Assembly (NCBI RefSeq): GCF_004117075.1
Contig: NZ_CP026721.1
Coordinates: 1,798,001 to 1,862,000 of the forward strand
Direction: 5' to 3'
Length of the DNA stretch: 64,000 nucleotides
Source of the DNA: Fervidobacterium changbaicum
GTDB lineage: Bacteria > Thermotogota > Thermotogae > Thermotogales > Fervidobacteriaceae
Both the position numbers and the translations under genes were made by a program. Position 1 is the first letter of the stretch. The number at the start of each line of letters is the position of its first letter. The notes under the pieces are model-generated. The model was not told the DNA's origin. It saw only the letters and a program-made list of their open reading frames with translations, and made no database searches. Shown piece by piece: positions 1-9,030 of the stretch.

Positions 1-456
1 ATCGAAAAAGGCGGTCCTTTGACCATAACTGATCCAAGGATGAAGCGCTACTGGATGAGCATCCCAGAAGCTGTCTCCTTGGTCATACAATCCGGTGCCT
101 TTTCAAACAGCAGGGAACTCTACGTACTGGACATGGGTGAACAGATCCCCGTTGAGAAAGTAGCAAAAACGCTGGCGAAACTCATGGGAAAACCGGACAT
201 ACCGGTTGTCTACACAGGAGCAGTGCCCGGAGAAAAGTTTGAAGAAGAACTATTTTACGAATTCGAAATCCCGGAACCAACCGACCATCCCAAGATCTCT
301 CGTGTCAGATACACCGAAATCTCACTAACATCCGACCAGATAGAAACAATAGTTAAACAAGCGATGGAACTCTTCGTTATTGGAAAGGAAAAAGAGGCAG
401 TTGAATTACTAAAGACAATCTTGGATGCGGTAGTACAAAGCGAACAGCAAAAATAA
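1..456 (+). CDS. CapD/FlaA1-type nucleotide-sugar 4,6-dehydratase, C-terminal part (cut by window edge)
   Basis: The reading frame is open from base 1, so the gene starts outside the window; about 151 codons are visible. The segment with TDPRMKRYWMSIPEAVSLV and, further on, ELYVLDMGEQIPVEKVAK is the typical C-terminal signature of the polysaccharide-biosynthesis CapD/PglF/FlaA1 short-chain dehydrogenase family. These act as UDP-N-acetylglucosamine 4,6-dehydratases (or epimerases) in making UDP-sugars for surface glycans. The NAD-binding and catalytic parts are not in view, so substrate and C4/C5 specificity cannot be judged. The acidic/basic tail ending SEQQK is unremarkable. It ends just before a hairpin shared with the convergent hslO gene. 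Confidence 0.85.
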   Translation: MEKGGPLTITDPRMKRYWMSIPEAVSLVIQSGAFSNSRELYVLDMGEQIPVEKVAKTLAKLMGKPDIPVVYTGAVPGEKFEEELFYEFEIPEPTDHPKISRVRYTEISLTSDQIETIVKQAMELFVIGKEKEAVELLKTILDAVVQSEQQK

Positions 457-459
457 AAA

Positions 460-490
460 ATCGGCAGGGTTCAACCCTGCCGATTCAATC
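460..490. terminator. Bidirectional intrinsic terminator
   Basis: A 10-bp perfect stem (460-469 with 475-484) closes a TTCAA loop. It is followed by CTTTT on the plus strand and by a long T-run on the minus strand (complement of AAATAAAAAA at 451-460). It lies between the convergent CapD-like gene and hslO and is stronger for hslO. Confidence 0.85.
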
Positions 491-492
491 TT

Positions 493-1374
493 TTAACTCT
501 CTTGGCTTTCTATTTTCTTCTTTTCCTCGATCGCCATCTTAATCTCATCTGGCCCGAATGTATAAGTTGTTGAACACCACTTACACGTCACTTCCGCTTT
601 ACCTTCCCCGAGCATCTCATCCAAATCGCTGAGGTCTAAAACCTTGAGAGACTCAAAAGCCTTTTCCCTACTACAAAGGCACTGAAACACAACGTTCATC
701 TCTTCAAGCAACAACTTCTCCGTTCCAAGCACGTGTTTAGCGATCTCTTCTAAACTCTTTTCTCCTAAGAAATTCGTAATCGCAAAACTGTTGAGCCTTC
801 CTTCGATACCGGATATTACCTGTTCTGGTATACTTCTATCCAAGATCTGAACAGCCAATCCACCTGCCTTTGCGACACCTTCCTTGTCCATCAACACACC
901 AAGAGCGAATGCAGATGGAATTTGCTCGGATTTTGTATAATAATACGCAACATCTTCCGCTATCTCACCTGAAACAATGGGTACTTTTGAAACAAATGGC
1001 GTCTTAAGCCCCACATCCCTCACAACAGTGAGGTCTCCGCCACCGATAGCACTCTTCACATCGAACTTTCCAAATTCGTTCCTTTCCAACTCAAACGACG
1101 TATTCGTTATATACCCCCTAACCGTCCCTTTCCAGGTCGATTGTGCGACCACGGTTCCTGCCGGTCCGTTGCCACTGATAACGAACGTGATAGTCTCTCT
1201 TTCTCCAAGCCACGGGATGACCAACATCGAAGCGCTTATCAACCTTCCAAGCACCACAGTGGGAAGGTACGATAGCTTGTGTCTTTCCCTCAACTCCTGA
1301 ACAACATCCTTTGAATCGGTGACTGAAAACCTAATCATTCCGTCGTACGCAGTCCCGTAGATCAACCTTGCCAT
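493..1374 (-). CDS. hslO: Hsp33, redox-regulated molecular chaperone
   Basis: The 293-residue product matches Hsp33 in length and pattern. It has an N-terminal substrate-binding/core domain (about 1-180), a flexible linker, and a C-terminal zinc redox switch with C232-x-C234 and C264-x2-C267, separated by 29 residues. In this family the four cysteines bind Zn when reduced. Under oxidative stress they form disulfides and the linker unfolds, which activates the cytosolic holdase. The gene ends at a bidirectional hairpin. An oxidative-stress chaperone fits an anaerobe facing occasional oxygen. The start ATGGCAAGG lies just downstream of GGGGAGGCG. Confidence 0.95.
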   Translation of the reverse strand: MARLIYGTAYDGMIRFSVTDSKDVVQELRERHKLSYLPTVVLGRLISASMLVIPWLGERETITFVISGNGPAGTVVAQSTWKGTVRGYITNTSFELERNEFGKFDVKSAIGGGDLTVVRDVGLKTPFVSKVPIVSGEIAEDVAYYYTKSEQIPSAFALGVLMDKEGVAKAGGLAVQILDRSIPEQVISGIEGRLNSFAITNFLGEKSLEEIAKHVLGTEKLLLEEMNVVFQCLCSREKAFESLKVLDLSDLDEMLGEGKAEVTCKWCSTTYTFGPDEIKMAIEEKKKIESQES

Positions 1375-1499
1375 CCTTTCGCCTCCCCTTGGACTTCCTA
1401 TTTTCTAAAACAAGTTTAGCAATTTCCATCGAAAATAGCAAGTGTTGATAAACTCTTATCATAGAACCGAAAAAAACTGGCACCTTTTCAGAAAGCGTG

Positions 1500-1508
1500 T
1501 GGTATAAT
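1500..1508 (+). promoter_or_regulatory. Extended -10 promoter TGGTATAAT
   Basis: TGG directly precedes a perfect TATAAT (1503-1508), 46 bases upstream of the next start codon. No good -35 box is visible at 16-18 bases, so it appears to rely on the extended -10. The same TGGTATAAT motif occurs upstream of three other genes in the window. Confidence 0.7.
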
Positions 1509-1554
1509 TCAATCAGAGCGAAAAAGCTCACTGTCCCAGAATGGGGGGTATAAC

Positions 1555-2163
1555 ATGCCGGTGGTAGATGCTGTCAAAATCGAAGAGTTGATATCTAAAG
1601 TTCCCGGTGTAAAAGCGGTTAAAGTTGTGGGAGACGGAGCAGGATTGCACGAAATTCACGTGATCACGACGAGCGATAAAAGTCCAAAACAGCTTGTCAG
1701 GGACATTGAAACCGTTGTCCTTGCAAGCACAGGCATCAGGCTCGACAGAAAAATCATCTCGATAGCCCAGGTCGAATCGGATGTGAAGACACAAAAAGTC
1801 CTTCCTTACCAAATTTCAAACCTAAAGGTCGAGCACGTAGACGAGCGAAACATCCGCGTAACGGTCACGATAGAACACGGTGAAGAGGAGTTCTACGGCG
1901 AGTACAGTGGTCCTAAGACATCGCGAAACATCCCGAGGGTTATCGGCAACGCCGTTCTCAACGCCCTTTCGGAAATTCACGATTTTGCACTCTCATTCGA
2001 CGATATCGCCGAGGTCTACTTTGTTGGGAAAAGATACCTTCTTGTGCACATCACAAAGCAGTACAACAATGTAGAAGAAGGCATAATCGGAACAGCCGTC
2101 ATCGAAGGAAACTACGAAAGAGCTGTAGCGGAGGCGGTACTCGATGCGTTTAGGAGGATTTAA
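1555..2163 (+). CDS. Conserved hypothetical protein with ACT-like N-terminal segment
   Basis: 202 residues, with no signal peptide or membrane segment. The first ~70 residues have a beta-alpha-beta pattern around EIHVITTSDKSPKQLVRDIE that resembles small regulatory or ACT-like folds. The rest is a second alpha/beta region (IRVTVTIEHGEEEFYGEYSG, then a helix RNIPRVIGNAVLNAL). I do not recognise a named family and assign no function. It has its own extended -10 promoter and a GGGGGG ribosome site. Its last 20 bases overlap the start of the next gene, so the two are translationally coupled. Confidence 0.75.
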   Translation: MPVVDAVKIEELISKVPGVKAVKVVGDGAGLHEIHVITTSDKSPKQLVRDIETVVLASTGIRLDRKIISIAQVESDVKTQKVLPYQISNLKVEHVDERNIRVTVTIEHGEEEFYGEYSGPKTSRNIPRVIGNAVLNALSEIHDFALSFDDIAEVYFVGKRYLLVHITKQYNNVEEGIIGTAVIEGNYERAVAEAVLDAFRRI

Positions 2164-3661
2164 GAGAATAGTACTTGTTTTTCTTTTCAGCGTCTTATTC
2201 AGCACCTCATTTGCTCACTTGGTTATCCCAGCGATACCGGAAGTCTATTTCACAGGGGCTTATCCCCTTCCAGAGAGTTGGTTGAGCAATCAGTTGATAC
2301 CTAACAACACCGTGAAGCTGGAGCTCAACTTTTCATTGTACACAGCCAGTTGGCCTACGACAGTAACAACGAAATACAGTGGATGGTGGGGTGTTCCCGC
2401 AAACCCTGCTGAAAACATCTTCTATCTCCCAGAAGAGATACCGCCGTTCGTAAATTTAGTACTTGACTACAAATTGGACAACTTCTCACTATACTTGGAG
2501 TTACCTTTTGAAAAAGAATACCGGAACAAACTCGTGACCTTATCAGAGCACACGAATCTACCTTTTAGCCTGTTCAATCCGCTTGATATGTCGAAGCTCT
2601 CAGTTGATTTGAATTTCCCGCGCATAGGTTACATATACTTCGCCAGCGACAATCTCTACTTATCAGTCGGCAGATTTCCACTCAAGTGGGGCGATGCGAA
2701 ATACCCCGTCCATATCTCACCAACAACGTACCAGGACAACATAACGTTTGCGCTGAGATTCCCTGGAATGACCTACACATTCCACGCGATAACTTCGTAT
2801 CCTCTATTGTCACCGCAAGAATACGCTGTCCAATCGAATTATTCAGACCAACATACCGCTGGCAGGTATTTCAATGAACCATCGAAATGGATAATTGCTC
2901 ACCGATTTGATTTTTACAACACGTTTGGAGATGCAAATCTAAGGATTGGGTTTGGCGAGCTCAACGTTGTCGGTGGTAAATACCTGGACCTAACCGACTT
3001 CAGCCCGATACTCATCTACCACAACACGTACGGTGAAGGCTACAGCAACGTGACGGGCAGTGTGGATTTTTCTCTCAAATGGAAATTTCTTAGTTTATAC
3101 GGCGAATATGTTCTTGACGATATAGTTGGTCCAACAGAAGTTGGATATGGTTACAAGCCTGGTGCATCCGCTTACGACATCGGTGCAGAAGTGGATTTTG
3201 GTAACGTCTTGTTGTGGGTGGAGTATGCCGAAACATCGGAGTGGATGTACGTAACAAACTATCTGCCGTATCTCAGAATTAGCGTGCGGCATTTTGATCT
3301 GGAAAACAACCCATCCGGGCGACTCATGTTCGACTATCCGCTTGGCTTTATCTACGGTCCCGATGCCAAGATGCTATCGTTTGGTTTAAAGGGAAACTTT
3401 TTAGGTGTAGATTTAGAAGCTGTGTACAACATGTTGACAAAAGGACTTGTAGATGACAACGGTACAATACGTTGGAAATGGTTCTGGGATGGCTGGCCAG
3501 GAAATGTTGCAGAACCGGGCGCAACAACACCACAGCGCGCAGGTGAAGAAAACTACAACATCCTTTCATTGAAAGTGTCCTGGAATAATCTCACATTCTT
3601 CTACAAAACCGTTGATTTAAATAACTACTTCCTTTCTGTGAACTACAAAACAACGTTCTAA
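2144..3661 (+). CDS. Wzi-like outer-envelope beta-barrel protein
   Basis: 505 residues with a clear Sec signal peptide (basic MRLGGFKR, then a hydrophobic stretch ending near TSFAH). The mature part is rich in alternating aromatic/hydrophobic strands and has few charged helices, typical of an outer-membrane or toga-associated barrel. Motifs such as YLSVGRFPLKWGDAKYP, RIGFGELNVVGG and LYGEYVLDDIVGP resemble the capsule-anchoring Wzi family. It ends in a phenylalanine-containing C-terminus (KTTF). The role is inferred to be anchoring or organising surface polysaccharide, which fits the large glycan locus downstream. Alternatively it is a Thermotogota-specific toga barrel of unknown job. It overlaps the upstream gene by 20 bases. 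Confidence 0.65.
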   Translation: MRLGGFKRIVLVFLFSVLFSTSFAHLVIPAIPEVYFTGAYPLPESWLSNQLIPNNTVKLELNFSLYTASWPTTVTTKYSGWWGVPANPAENIFYLPEEIPPFVNLVLDYKLDNFSLYLELPFEKEYRNKLVTLSEHTNLPFSLFNPLDMSKLSVDLNFPRIGYIYFASDNLYLSVGRFPLKWGDAKYPVHISPTTYQDNITFALRFPGMTYTFHAITSYPLLSPQEYAVQSNYSDQHTAGRYFNEPSKWIIAHRFDFYNTFGDANLRIGFGELNVVGGKYLDLTDFSPILIYHNTYGEGYSNVTGSVDFSLKWKFLSLYGEYVLDDIVGPTEVGYGYKPGASAYDIGAEVDFGNVLLWVEYAETSEWMYVTNYLPYLRISVRHFDLENNPSGRLMFDYPLGFIYGPDAKMLSFGLKGNFLGVDLEAVYNMLTKGLVDDNGTIRWKWFWDGWPGNVAEPGATTPQRAGEENYNILSLKVSWNNLTFFYKTVDLNNYFLSVNYKTTF

Positions 3662-3697
3662 GAGTTACCATTTTTTCAGTTTTAATACTCATGATGA

Positions 3698-3730
3698 GCC
3701 CCATCACTTCGGATGGGGCGTTTCTTTATT
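3698..3730 (+). terminator. Intrinsic terminator after the barrel protein
   Basis: An 8-bp GC-rich stem GCCCCATC / GATGGGGC (3698-3705 with 3712-3719) with loop ACTTCG, followed by GTTTCTTTATTT. Confidence 0.9.
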
Positions 3731-3794
3731 TAGTTCATGTTAGTCCTTGTAACATTGTAACATTTAAACTATGCTCAATGATATAAAAAAACTC

Positions 3795-3824
3795 TTTACA
3801 AAAGGTAAACGTTTGTGGTATAAT
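3795..3824 (+). promoter_or_regulatory. Sigma-A promoter of the two-component operon
   Basis: TTTACA (3795-3800) and TATAAT (3819-3824) are 18 bases apart, with TGG directly before the -10 giving an extended -10. It lies 38 bases upstream of the response-regulator start codon. Confidence 0.85.
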
Positions 3825-3862
3825 CTTAAAGAAATTCAATATCATTTTAAGGAGGGAAAAGC

Positions 3863-4585
3863 ATGGCAAAAAAGACGATTATGGTTATCGACGACCAGCC
3901 AGAGATTCTCGAATTGGTGAGCTTCACTTTACAAAAAGAGGGATACGAGGTCATCCCTGTTGAGGATGCAGAAAAGGCGTTGCAGGAACTTAAAGACAAA
4001 GATGTGGACATGTTCATTGTTGATATCATGCTTCCAAACATGGACGGTTTTGAGTTCGTAAGGCACATCCGCGCCTCTGAAAAGCACAAATTGACACCGG
4101 TAATATTCCTCAGTGCGAAAGGCGAAGAGTTTGACAAGGTTCTCGGATTGGAACTTGGTGCTGATGACTACATCGTTAAGCCGTTCAGCATCAGAGAATT
4201 ACTTGCAAGAATCAGAGCGGTCTTCAGAAGAATGCAGCTTGGAAACGTTGTAAAAGAAGAAAAGCCAAAGAAGATAGTTGCGAAAGACCTTGAAATCGAC
4301 ATCGACAAGTACGAAGTCAGGGTAAAAGGAAAGAAAGTTAGCCTGACACCACTTGAATTTGACCTGCTCAGATTCCTTGCCGAGAACGAAGGTAAGGTCT
4401 TCTCCAGGGACGTTCTCCTTGACAAACTCTGGGGCTACGATTATTTTGGTGATACAAGAACCGTTGACGTGCACATCAGAAGATTGAGAACGAAGATCGA
4501 AGAGGATCCATCAAACCCAAGGTACGTTGTAACGGTACGCGGAAAAGGATACAAATTTAGAGATCCTGGAAAGGAAGAACAATAA
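3863..4585 (+). CDS. OmpR/PhoB-family response regulator
   Basis: 240 residues. Residues 1-120 are a receiver domain with acidic pocket D10-D11, phospho-acceptor D54 (in FIVDIMLPNMDG), a conserved threonine/serine in IFLSAKG and the lysine in VKPFS. Residues ~140-235 are a winged-helix DNA-binding domain ending with the typical RTVDVHIRRLRTKIEEDP and VTVRGKGYKF. It is phosphorylated by the kinase encoded 4 bases downstream and then acts as a transcription factor. The target regulon cannot be deduced; by family it could be phosphate, cell-wall or envelope control. The ribosome site AAGGAGGG is near ideal. Confidence 0.95.
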   Translation: MAKKTIMVIDDQPEILELVSFTLQKEGYEVIPVEDAEKALQELKDKDVDMFIVDIMLPNMDGFEFVRHIRASEKHKLTPVIFLSAKGEEFDKVLGLELGADDYIVKPFSIRELLARIRAVFRRMQLGNVVKEEKPKKIVAKDLEIDIDKYEVRVKGKKVSLTPLEFDLLRFLAENEGKVFSRDVLLDKLWGYDYFGDTRTVDVHIRRLRTKIEEDPSNPRYVVTVRGKGYKFRDPGKEEQ

Positions 4586-4589
4586 TTAG

Positions 4590-5882
4590 ATGACAATAGT
4601 TACGATTATTAGTATCGTCCTTGCGATTACATTTGCTGTCTTGTACGCTCTGGCAAGGAAAAACGAAAAAACATACGCAAAATACATGGACAAAATCGCT
4701 TTAAGTATAGGAGAGGAGGCAGGTACTCCTCCCCTATACATTTACGAGCGCGTTAGGAAAAAATTGGAAGAGCTGGAAAAGAAGATCACGGAAACAGAAC
4801 GCGAGAGGCGGAACATATTTACTATTCTCAACAACATAACGGACCCGATAATAATCGTTCGCGGTGACGGTGTCGTGACATTTGCCAACATAGCCGCTCG
4901 CGATATCACACGTCCAGGCATCGAAGGTCGAAGGGTTTACGACATCATCGAAAACTACCATCTGCTGGAACTGTTCGAAAGGGCGCTCGCAACAGGCGAG
5001 ATTCAGAGTGCGGATGTCTCTTTAGTTGTCGATGCTGAAACACGTTATTACGATGCAAAGGTCGTACCAATAAAATTCGACGAAGAGAGCGAACGTTACA
5101 TCATCGTATTGCACGATACAACGAAAGAAAAACAACTCGATAAATTGAGAAGGGAATTTATCTCAAACGTTTCCCACGAACTCAGAACACCGCTCACCTC
5201 TATCCATGGTTATGCAGAAGCGCTCCTTGAAGACGACCTATCAAACAAAGAACTCGTTAAAAAATTCCTAAAGGTCATCGAAAGCGAATCCGCACGTATG
5301 ACAAGGCTCATAAACGACCTGCTTGACCTTGAGAAACTTGAGTCCGGTGACACGAAATTCAATTTTGCACCTATTGAAATGTGCGAGGTGATGGACAGAG
5401 TTTACAGCATCGTTGAACCACTTGCACACGACTACGGTGTGGAACTGGAGATGGAGTGCGATGAGCCGAAAGTCGTCTACGGTGATTTCGACAGGCTCGT
5501 CCAAATGGCTCTGAACCTCGTTGACAATGCTGTGAAATACACATCCATAAAAGAATCCGGTGAGAAGAAAGTTGTTGTAAGGTGCTACGAAAAAGAGGAC
5601 AAAATCGTCTTTGAAGTCAGAGATACGGGACCTGGTATCCCAGAAGATGCGCAAAGAAGACTCTTCGAAAGGTTCTACCGCGTCGACAAAGCCAGAAGCA
5701 GAAAAGTTGGTGGCACCGGTCTTGGACTTTCTATCGTAAAAACAATCGCAGAGCGCCATAACGCAACCATCACATTTGAAAGCAAAGTCGGAGAGGGTAC
5801 AACGTTCAGAGTGTTTTTCAACAAATACAAAGAACAAGAAAACCAGGTAGAAACAGCAGGCAATCAAAAGCAGGGAAGATGA
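4590..5882 (+). CDS. Membrane sensor histidine kinase (PhoR/WalK type)
   Basis: 430 residues. One N-terminal membrane segment (~3-21) is followed by a coiled-coil helix (50-75) and a PAS domain (~75-180), with no extracytoplasmic loop. HisKA has phospho-acceptor H196 in FISNVSHELRTPLTSIHGYA. The ATPase domain carries the N box NLVDNAVKY, G1 box DTGPGIP, F box LFERFYRVDKARS and G2 box GGTGLGLSIVKT. All catalytic motifs are intact. With no periplasmic sensor it probably senses through the cytosolic PAS or the membrane. It lies 4 bases after the regulator and shares its promoter. Confidence 0.95.
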   Translation: MTIVTIISIVLAITFAVLYALARKNEKTYAKYMDKIALSIGEEAGTPPLYIYERVRKKLEELEKKITETERERRNIFTILNNITDPIIIVRGDGVVTFANIAARDITRPGIEGRRVYDIIENYHLLELFERALATGEIQSADVSLVVDAETRYYDAKVVPIKFDEESERYIIVLHDTTKEKQLDKLRREFISNVSHELRTPLTSIHGYAEALLEDDLSNKELVKKFLKVIESESARMTRLINDLLDLEKLESGDTKFNFAPIEMCEVMDRVYSIVEPLAHDYGVELEMECDEPKVVYGDFDRLVQMALNLVDNAVKYTSIKESGEKKVVVRCYEKEDKIVFEVRDTGPGIPEDAQRRLFERFYRVDKARSRKVGGTGLGLSIVKTIAERHNATITFESKVGEGTTFRVFFNKYKEQENQVETAGNQKQGR

Positions 5883-5930
5883 AATAACATCAAACGTCGT
5901 AATCAAAATTTGGAGATTTTGGAGGCGTAG

Positions 5931-7238
5931 ATGATGCGAGCGTACGATATAATACTCAAAAAGAGAAATGGTGGAAAGCTCTCGAAAGAAGAGATAGAAT
6001 TCATGGTTAGCGGATACGTAAAAGGTGATGTTCCAGACTACCAGATGGCCGCATTCCTAATGGCCATTTACTTTCGTCATATGGACCCAGAGGAACGTGC
6101 GATACTAACAGAGGTAATGGCGAATTCCGGTGACCGGATAGATTTGTCTTCGATACCTGGGATCAAGATAGACAAACACTCGACTGGCGGTGTCGGAGAC
6201 AAAACGACGCTAGTAGTAGGGCCTATTGTTGCCTCACTCGGTGTGCCCGTTGCGAAGATGTCCGGTAGGGCACTCGGCCACACAGGTGGCACGATAGACA
6301 AACTCGAGTCGATACCTGGCTTTCGCACAGCGCTTTCCGAAGAGGAATTCTTCGAAAACGTACGGAAGATAGGTATCGCAATCGTAGGCCAGACGGCAAA
6401 CCTTGTCCCTGCCGACAAGAAGATATACGCACTCCGAGATGCAACGGCGACCGTTGATGAGGTATCTTTAATAGCATCGAGCATAATGAGTAAAAAGCTA
6501 GCTGGTGGAGCAGACGGCTACGTGCTCGATGTGAAAGTTGGTAGCGGTGCGTTCATGAAAACTTTAGAGCAAGCAACGGAACTCGCCGAAGCCATGGTTG
6601 GAATTGCGAAAGCACACGGTAAAAAAGCGGTTGCTGTTCTTACAAACATGGATGTCCCACTTGGAAAAATGGTGGGGAACTCACTGGAAGTATTGGAAGC
6701 AATCGAGACGTTGAAAGGCAACGGTCCTGATGATTTTACCGAGCTTTGCTTGAATTTGGCTGCATGGATGTGTCATCTTGCAGAAAAAGGCACATTTGAA
6801 GAATGTCTAAAAATGGCGCAAGAAGCACTGGAGAGCGGAAGGGCACTTGAAAAATTTAGACAACTTGTTGAACATCAAGGAGGCAATCCGGAAGTAGTCG
6901 ACAGGCCCACCGAAGTATTACCGATGACGGATAGAACCGTAGAATTCACCGCACCGCAGAATGGATACATAACGGCCATAGATACAGAAAAAATAGGCAT
7001 CGCCTCAAACTACCTCGGTGCTGGTAGAAAGACGAAAGAAGACACAATCGACTACCGTGTTGGTATTGAAATACTTAAAAAGCTTGGCGATTACGTGGAA
7101 AAAGGTGAACCTATTGCAAAACTCTACATCTCAGAAAAGAGTGATGTAGAGTCTGCACTGAAACTACTTTTGGAAAGCTACGAATTCAGCAGCGAAAAAC
7201 CCGAGCACAAACCGATAATCCTCGGAATCGTGCAGTGA
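5931..7238 (+). CDS. pdp: Pyrimidine-nucleoside (thymidine) phosphorylase
   Basis: 435 residues, the usual length for the family. It contains the glycosyltransferase-family-3 signature MSGRALGHTGGTIDKLES (residues ~106-123), the phosphate-binding stretch KIDKHSTGGVGDKTTL, and SSIMSKKLAGGADGYVLDVKVG. The C-terminal domain starts near DRPTEVLP and ends GVEILKKLGDYVEKGE-like, as expected. It phosphorolyses thymidine, uridine and deoxyuridine to base plus (deoxy)ribose-1-phosphate in nucleoside salvage. Two adjacent ATG codons (5931 and 5934) follow GGAGG; either may be used. Pdp and DeoA cannot be separated with certainty by eye. It sits 48 bases after the histidine kinase and ends at a clear terminator. 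Confidence 0.9.
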   Translation: MMRAYDIILKKRNGGKLSKEEIEFMVSGYVKGDVPDYQMAAFLMAIYFRHMDPEERAILTEVMANSGDRIDLSSIPGIKIDKHSTGGVGDKTTLVVGPIVASLGVPVAKMSGRALGHTGGTIDKLESIPGFRTALSEEEFFENVRKIGIAIVGQTANLVPADKKIYALRDATATVDEVSLIASSIMSKKLAGGADGYVLDVKVGSGAFMKTLEQATELAEAMVGIAKAHGKKAVAVLTNMDVPLGKMVGNSLEVLEAIETLKGNGPDDFTELCLNLAAWMCHLAEKGTFEECLKMAQEALESGRALEKFRQLVEHQGGNPEVVDRPTEVLPMTDRTVEFTAPQNGYITAIDTEKIGIASNYLGAGRKTKEDTIDYRVGIEILKKLGDYVEKGEPIAKLYISEKSDVESALKLLLESYEFSSEKPEHKPIILGIVQ

Positions 7239-7289
7239 TGTGCTTAGCATTGTCTAATCGTTCAGAATACTACGCAATATTGATAATTC

Positions 7290-7330
7290 ATGGGCGGGTG
7301 GAATAATACATCCGCCCATTTTCATTCTTT
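7290..7330 (+). terminator. Intrinsic terminator after pdp
   Basis: ATGGGCGG (7290-7297) pairs with CCGCCCAT (7312-7319) around a 14-base loop, followed by TTTTCATTCTTTC. Confidence 0.85.
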
Positions 7331-7352
7331 CATCTTGTTGTTTTACCGGTTC

Positions 7353-7381
7353 TTGAAATAGTGGTTTAAACATGGTATAAT
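7353..7381 (+). promoter_or_regulatory. Sigma-A promoter, consensus-like
   Basis: TTGAAA (7353-7358) and TATAAT (7376-7381) have a 17-base spacer, and TGG precedes the -10. It drives the phosphodiester glycosidase gene. Confidence 0.9.
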
Positions 7382-7434
7382 AATTCAGCAAGTTATCAAT
7401 TTAGAAAAATAAAGCCCAAGGGGTGTTTGCTTCC

Positions 7435-9012
7435 GTGCTTTCAAAATACTCGAAGCTCTTGAAATTCATTTCTATCATTTTTCTAACTTTGGCAACCTTT
7501 TTGGCTGCCCAAATTTTTTTAATCAACAACAAAGTCTTCGAACCTTCGAATGGCTACTTCACGGAATCGCAACTCCGAGACATGGGGTTTAACATCGTAA
7601 AAAACGAAAGAGTCTACCTTATTTACAACAAGAAACTCATCATCGGTTCCGACGGTGATTTTCTTGTCGATTTCGACCAGTATGTACCAAAAACTTACAT
7701 ATTGTCGAATAATGTGGTGCAGGTAAAGGCGGATTTCATTGCAAACTTCCTTAAATTGACCAAAATCAACGACGTGTATTACGACAAGCCATTTACAATA
7801 ACAAGTATCAGCTATGAAGACGACGTTCTAACTATCACGCTTTCTGTGAGCGCAAGAAAAGAATTTCTCAGTGCGTCGCTTTCCAACAACGTCCTGTCAC
7901 TTAAACTCTCACCTGCACAGGGTGATGTAAAGGTCCCTTCCGGTGTATCGATTTCTAAGACGAATCACACCATTTCATTGGGAGTTGCAAAGGCGATATC
8001 GAGTTACAAAGTAACGTACTCGGGGAACAACATAGTCGTTGAGATGGAACCTGTCATTAAAAGGATAGATTACATCCAGCGTACAGAGACCTTTGCTGGA
8101 AGAACATTCACGGTCAACTACATCATCGCAGACCCAAGGTACACCAACATAGCACCTTTACTGCCGTCAAAGGGCATAGGTTCTACGGCGACCTTGGCGA
8201 CAATTCTATCTCAAAACGGTTATTCAAACGGTGTGAATGCGAATTACTTCGACCCGTCAACAGCATTGCCGATAGATATAGTCATTGCGAACGGGAAAGT
8301 CCTCTCGCACAGGTACGGATTAAGGCCGATGTTTATCCAGACAGTTGATGGTAAAGCATTCATTAAGAAGGCATATGTCGACATCACGATAAGGATTGGG
8401 GGAACTTTGCTCTTGGTTAAGGGTGTTAATACCACATCATTAAGCGAAGTCAACCTCTACACCTCCGAATTCGCACTCAGGATACCAAACGACAGGACAA
8501 AAACTTACATCGTTGTGAGAAGCGGAAAGGTATCGTCTATAGGGTATGTTGCAAGTGTACCTGCAAATTCAGAGGTTATCATGCTCAGCAACGATGTAAA
8601 GAATAAGTTCTTGCCCGGTCTGTCCGTTGGTCAGAGTGTCTCTATTGAACTTTACACGGACGAGGGTTACCAGATCAAGAACGCTGTTGGTGCTGGTCCT
8701 TTGCTCTTGCAGGACGGCAACATTATTCCCGATGCGGCTGAAGAGAAGCTCCGTTACGGTGGAGGTATACCAACAACACGTGCCGATAGAACGATAATAG
8801 CTATAAAGGATGGCAAAGTGCATCTAATAACGATAGAAGGCAAAAACGGTTCTGGAATGAACTTCGATGAGGCTGCCCAGTTCCTGAAATCCAAAGGTTA
8901 CGAATCTGCGATGATGCTCGACGGCGGTAGCTCAACCTCGATGGTCTACGCGGGAAAATACGTAACAAGCGGCACACCTCGAAACATACCTGTAGCACTT
9001 GGGGTGAAATAG
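7435..9012 (+). CDS. Phosphodiester glycosidase (NAGPA/DUF2233) family exported protein
   Basis: 525 residues from GTG at 7435. I prefer this start to the GTG at 7423 because AAGGGGTG at 7418-7425 is then a ribosome site with proper spacing. An uncleaved or cleaved signal segment is seen at residues ~9-30 (FISIIFLTLATFLAAQIFL). Residues ~35-215 look like a beta-rich AMIN/copper-amine-oxidase-N-like envelope-binding region. The C-terminal ~300 residues match the NAGPA domain: NGVNANYFDPS, GAGPLLLQDG, and the family end motif ESAMMLDGGSSTSMVY with RNIPVALGV. The family removes N-acetylglucosamine from phosphodiester-linked glycans, or acts in exopolysaccharide processing. The exact substrate is unknown. 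It is single-gene transcribed with its own promoter and terminator. Confidence 0.85.
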   Translation: MLSKYSKLLKFISIIFLTLATFLAAQIFLINNKVFEPSNGYFTESQLRDMGFNIVKNERVYLIYNKKLIIGSDGDFLVDFDQYVPKTYILSNNVVQVKADFIANFLKLTKINDVYYDKPFTITSISYEDDVLTITLSVSARKEFLSASLSNNVLSLKLSPAQGDVKVPSGVSISKTNHTISLGVAKAISSYKVTYSGNNIVVEMEPVIKRIDYIQRTETFAGRTFTVNYIIADPRYTNIAPLLPSKGIGSTATLATILSQNGYSNGVNANYFDPSTALPIDIVIANGKVLSHRYGLRPMFIQTVDGKAFIKKAYVDITIRIGGTLLLVKGVNTTSLSEVNLYTSEFALRIPNDRTKTYIVVRSGKVSSIGYVASVPANSEVIMLSNDVKNKFLPGLSVGQSVSIELYTDEGYQIKNAVGAGPLLLQDGNIIPDAAEEKLRYGGGIPTTRADRTIIAIKDGKVHLITIEGKNGSGMNFDEAAQFLKSKGYESAMMLDGGSSTSMVYAGKYVTSGTPRNIPVALGVK

Positions 9013-9030
9013 ATTAAATAATAAGCTAAA

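Noticed and set aside
1478-1508. TGGCAC before the extended -10 at 1500 looked like the first half of a sigma-54 promoter
   Set aside because: The second half (TTGCA at the right distance) is absent, while a perfect sigma-A TATAAT is present.
5268-5906. A 212-codon open frame on the minus strand within the histidine kinase gene
   Set aside because: Antisense shadow of a gene with all histidine kinase motifs; no start signal and unnatural composition.
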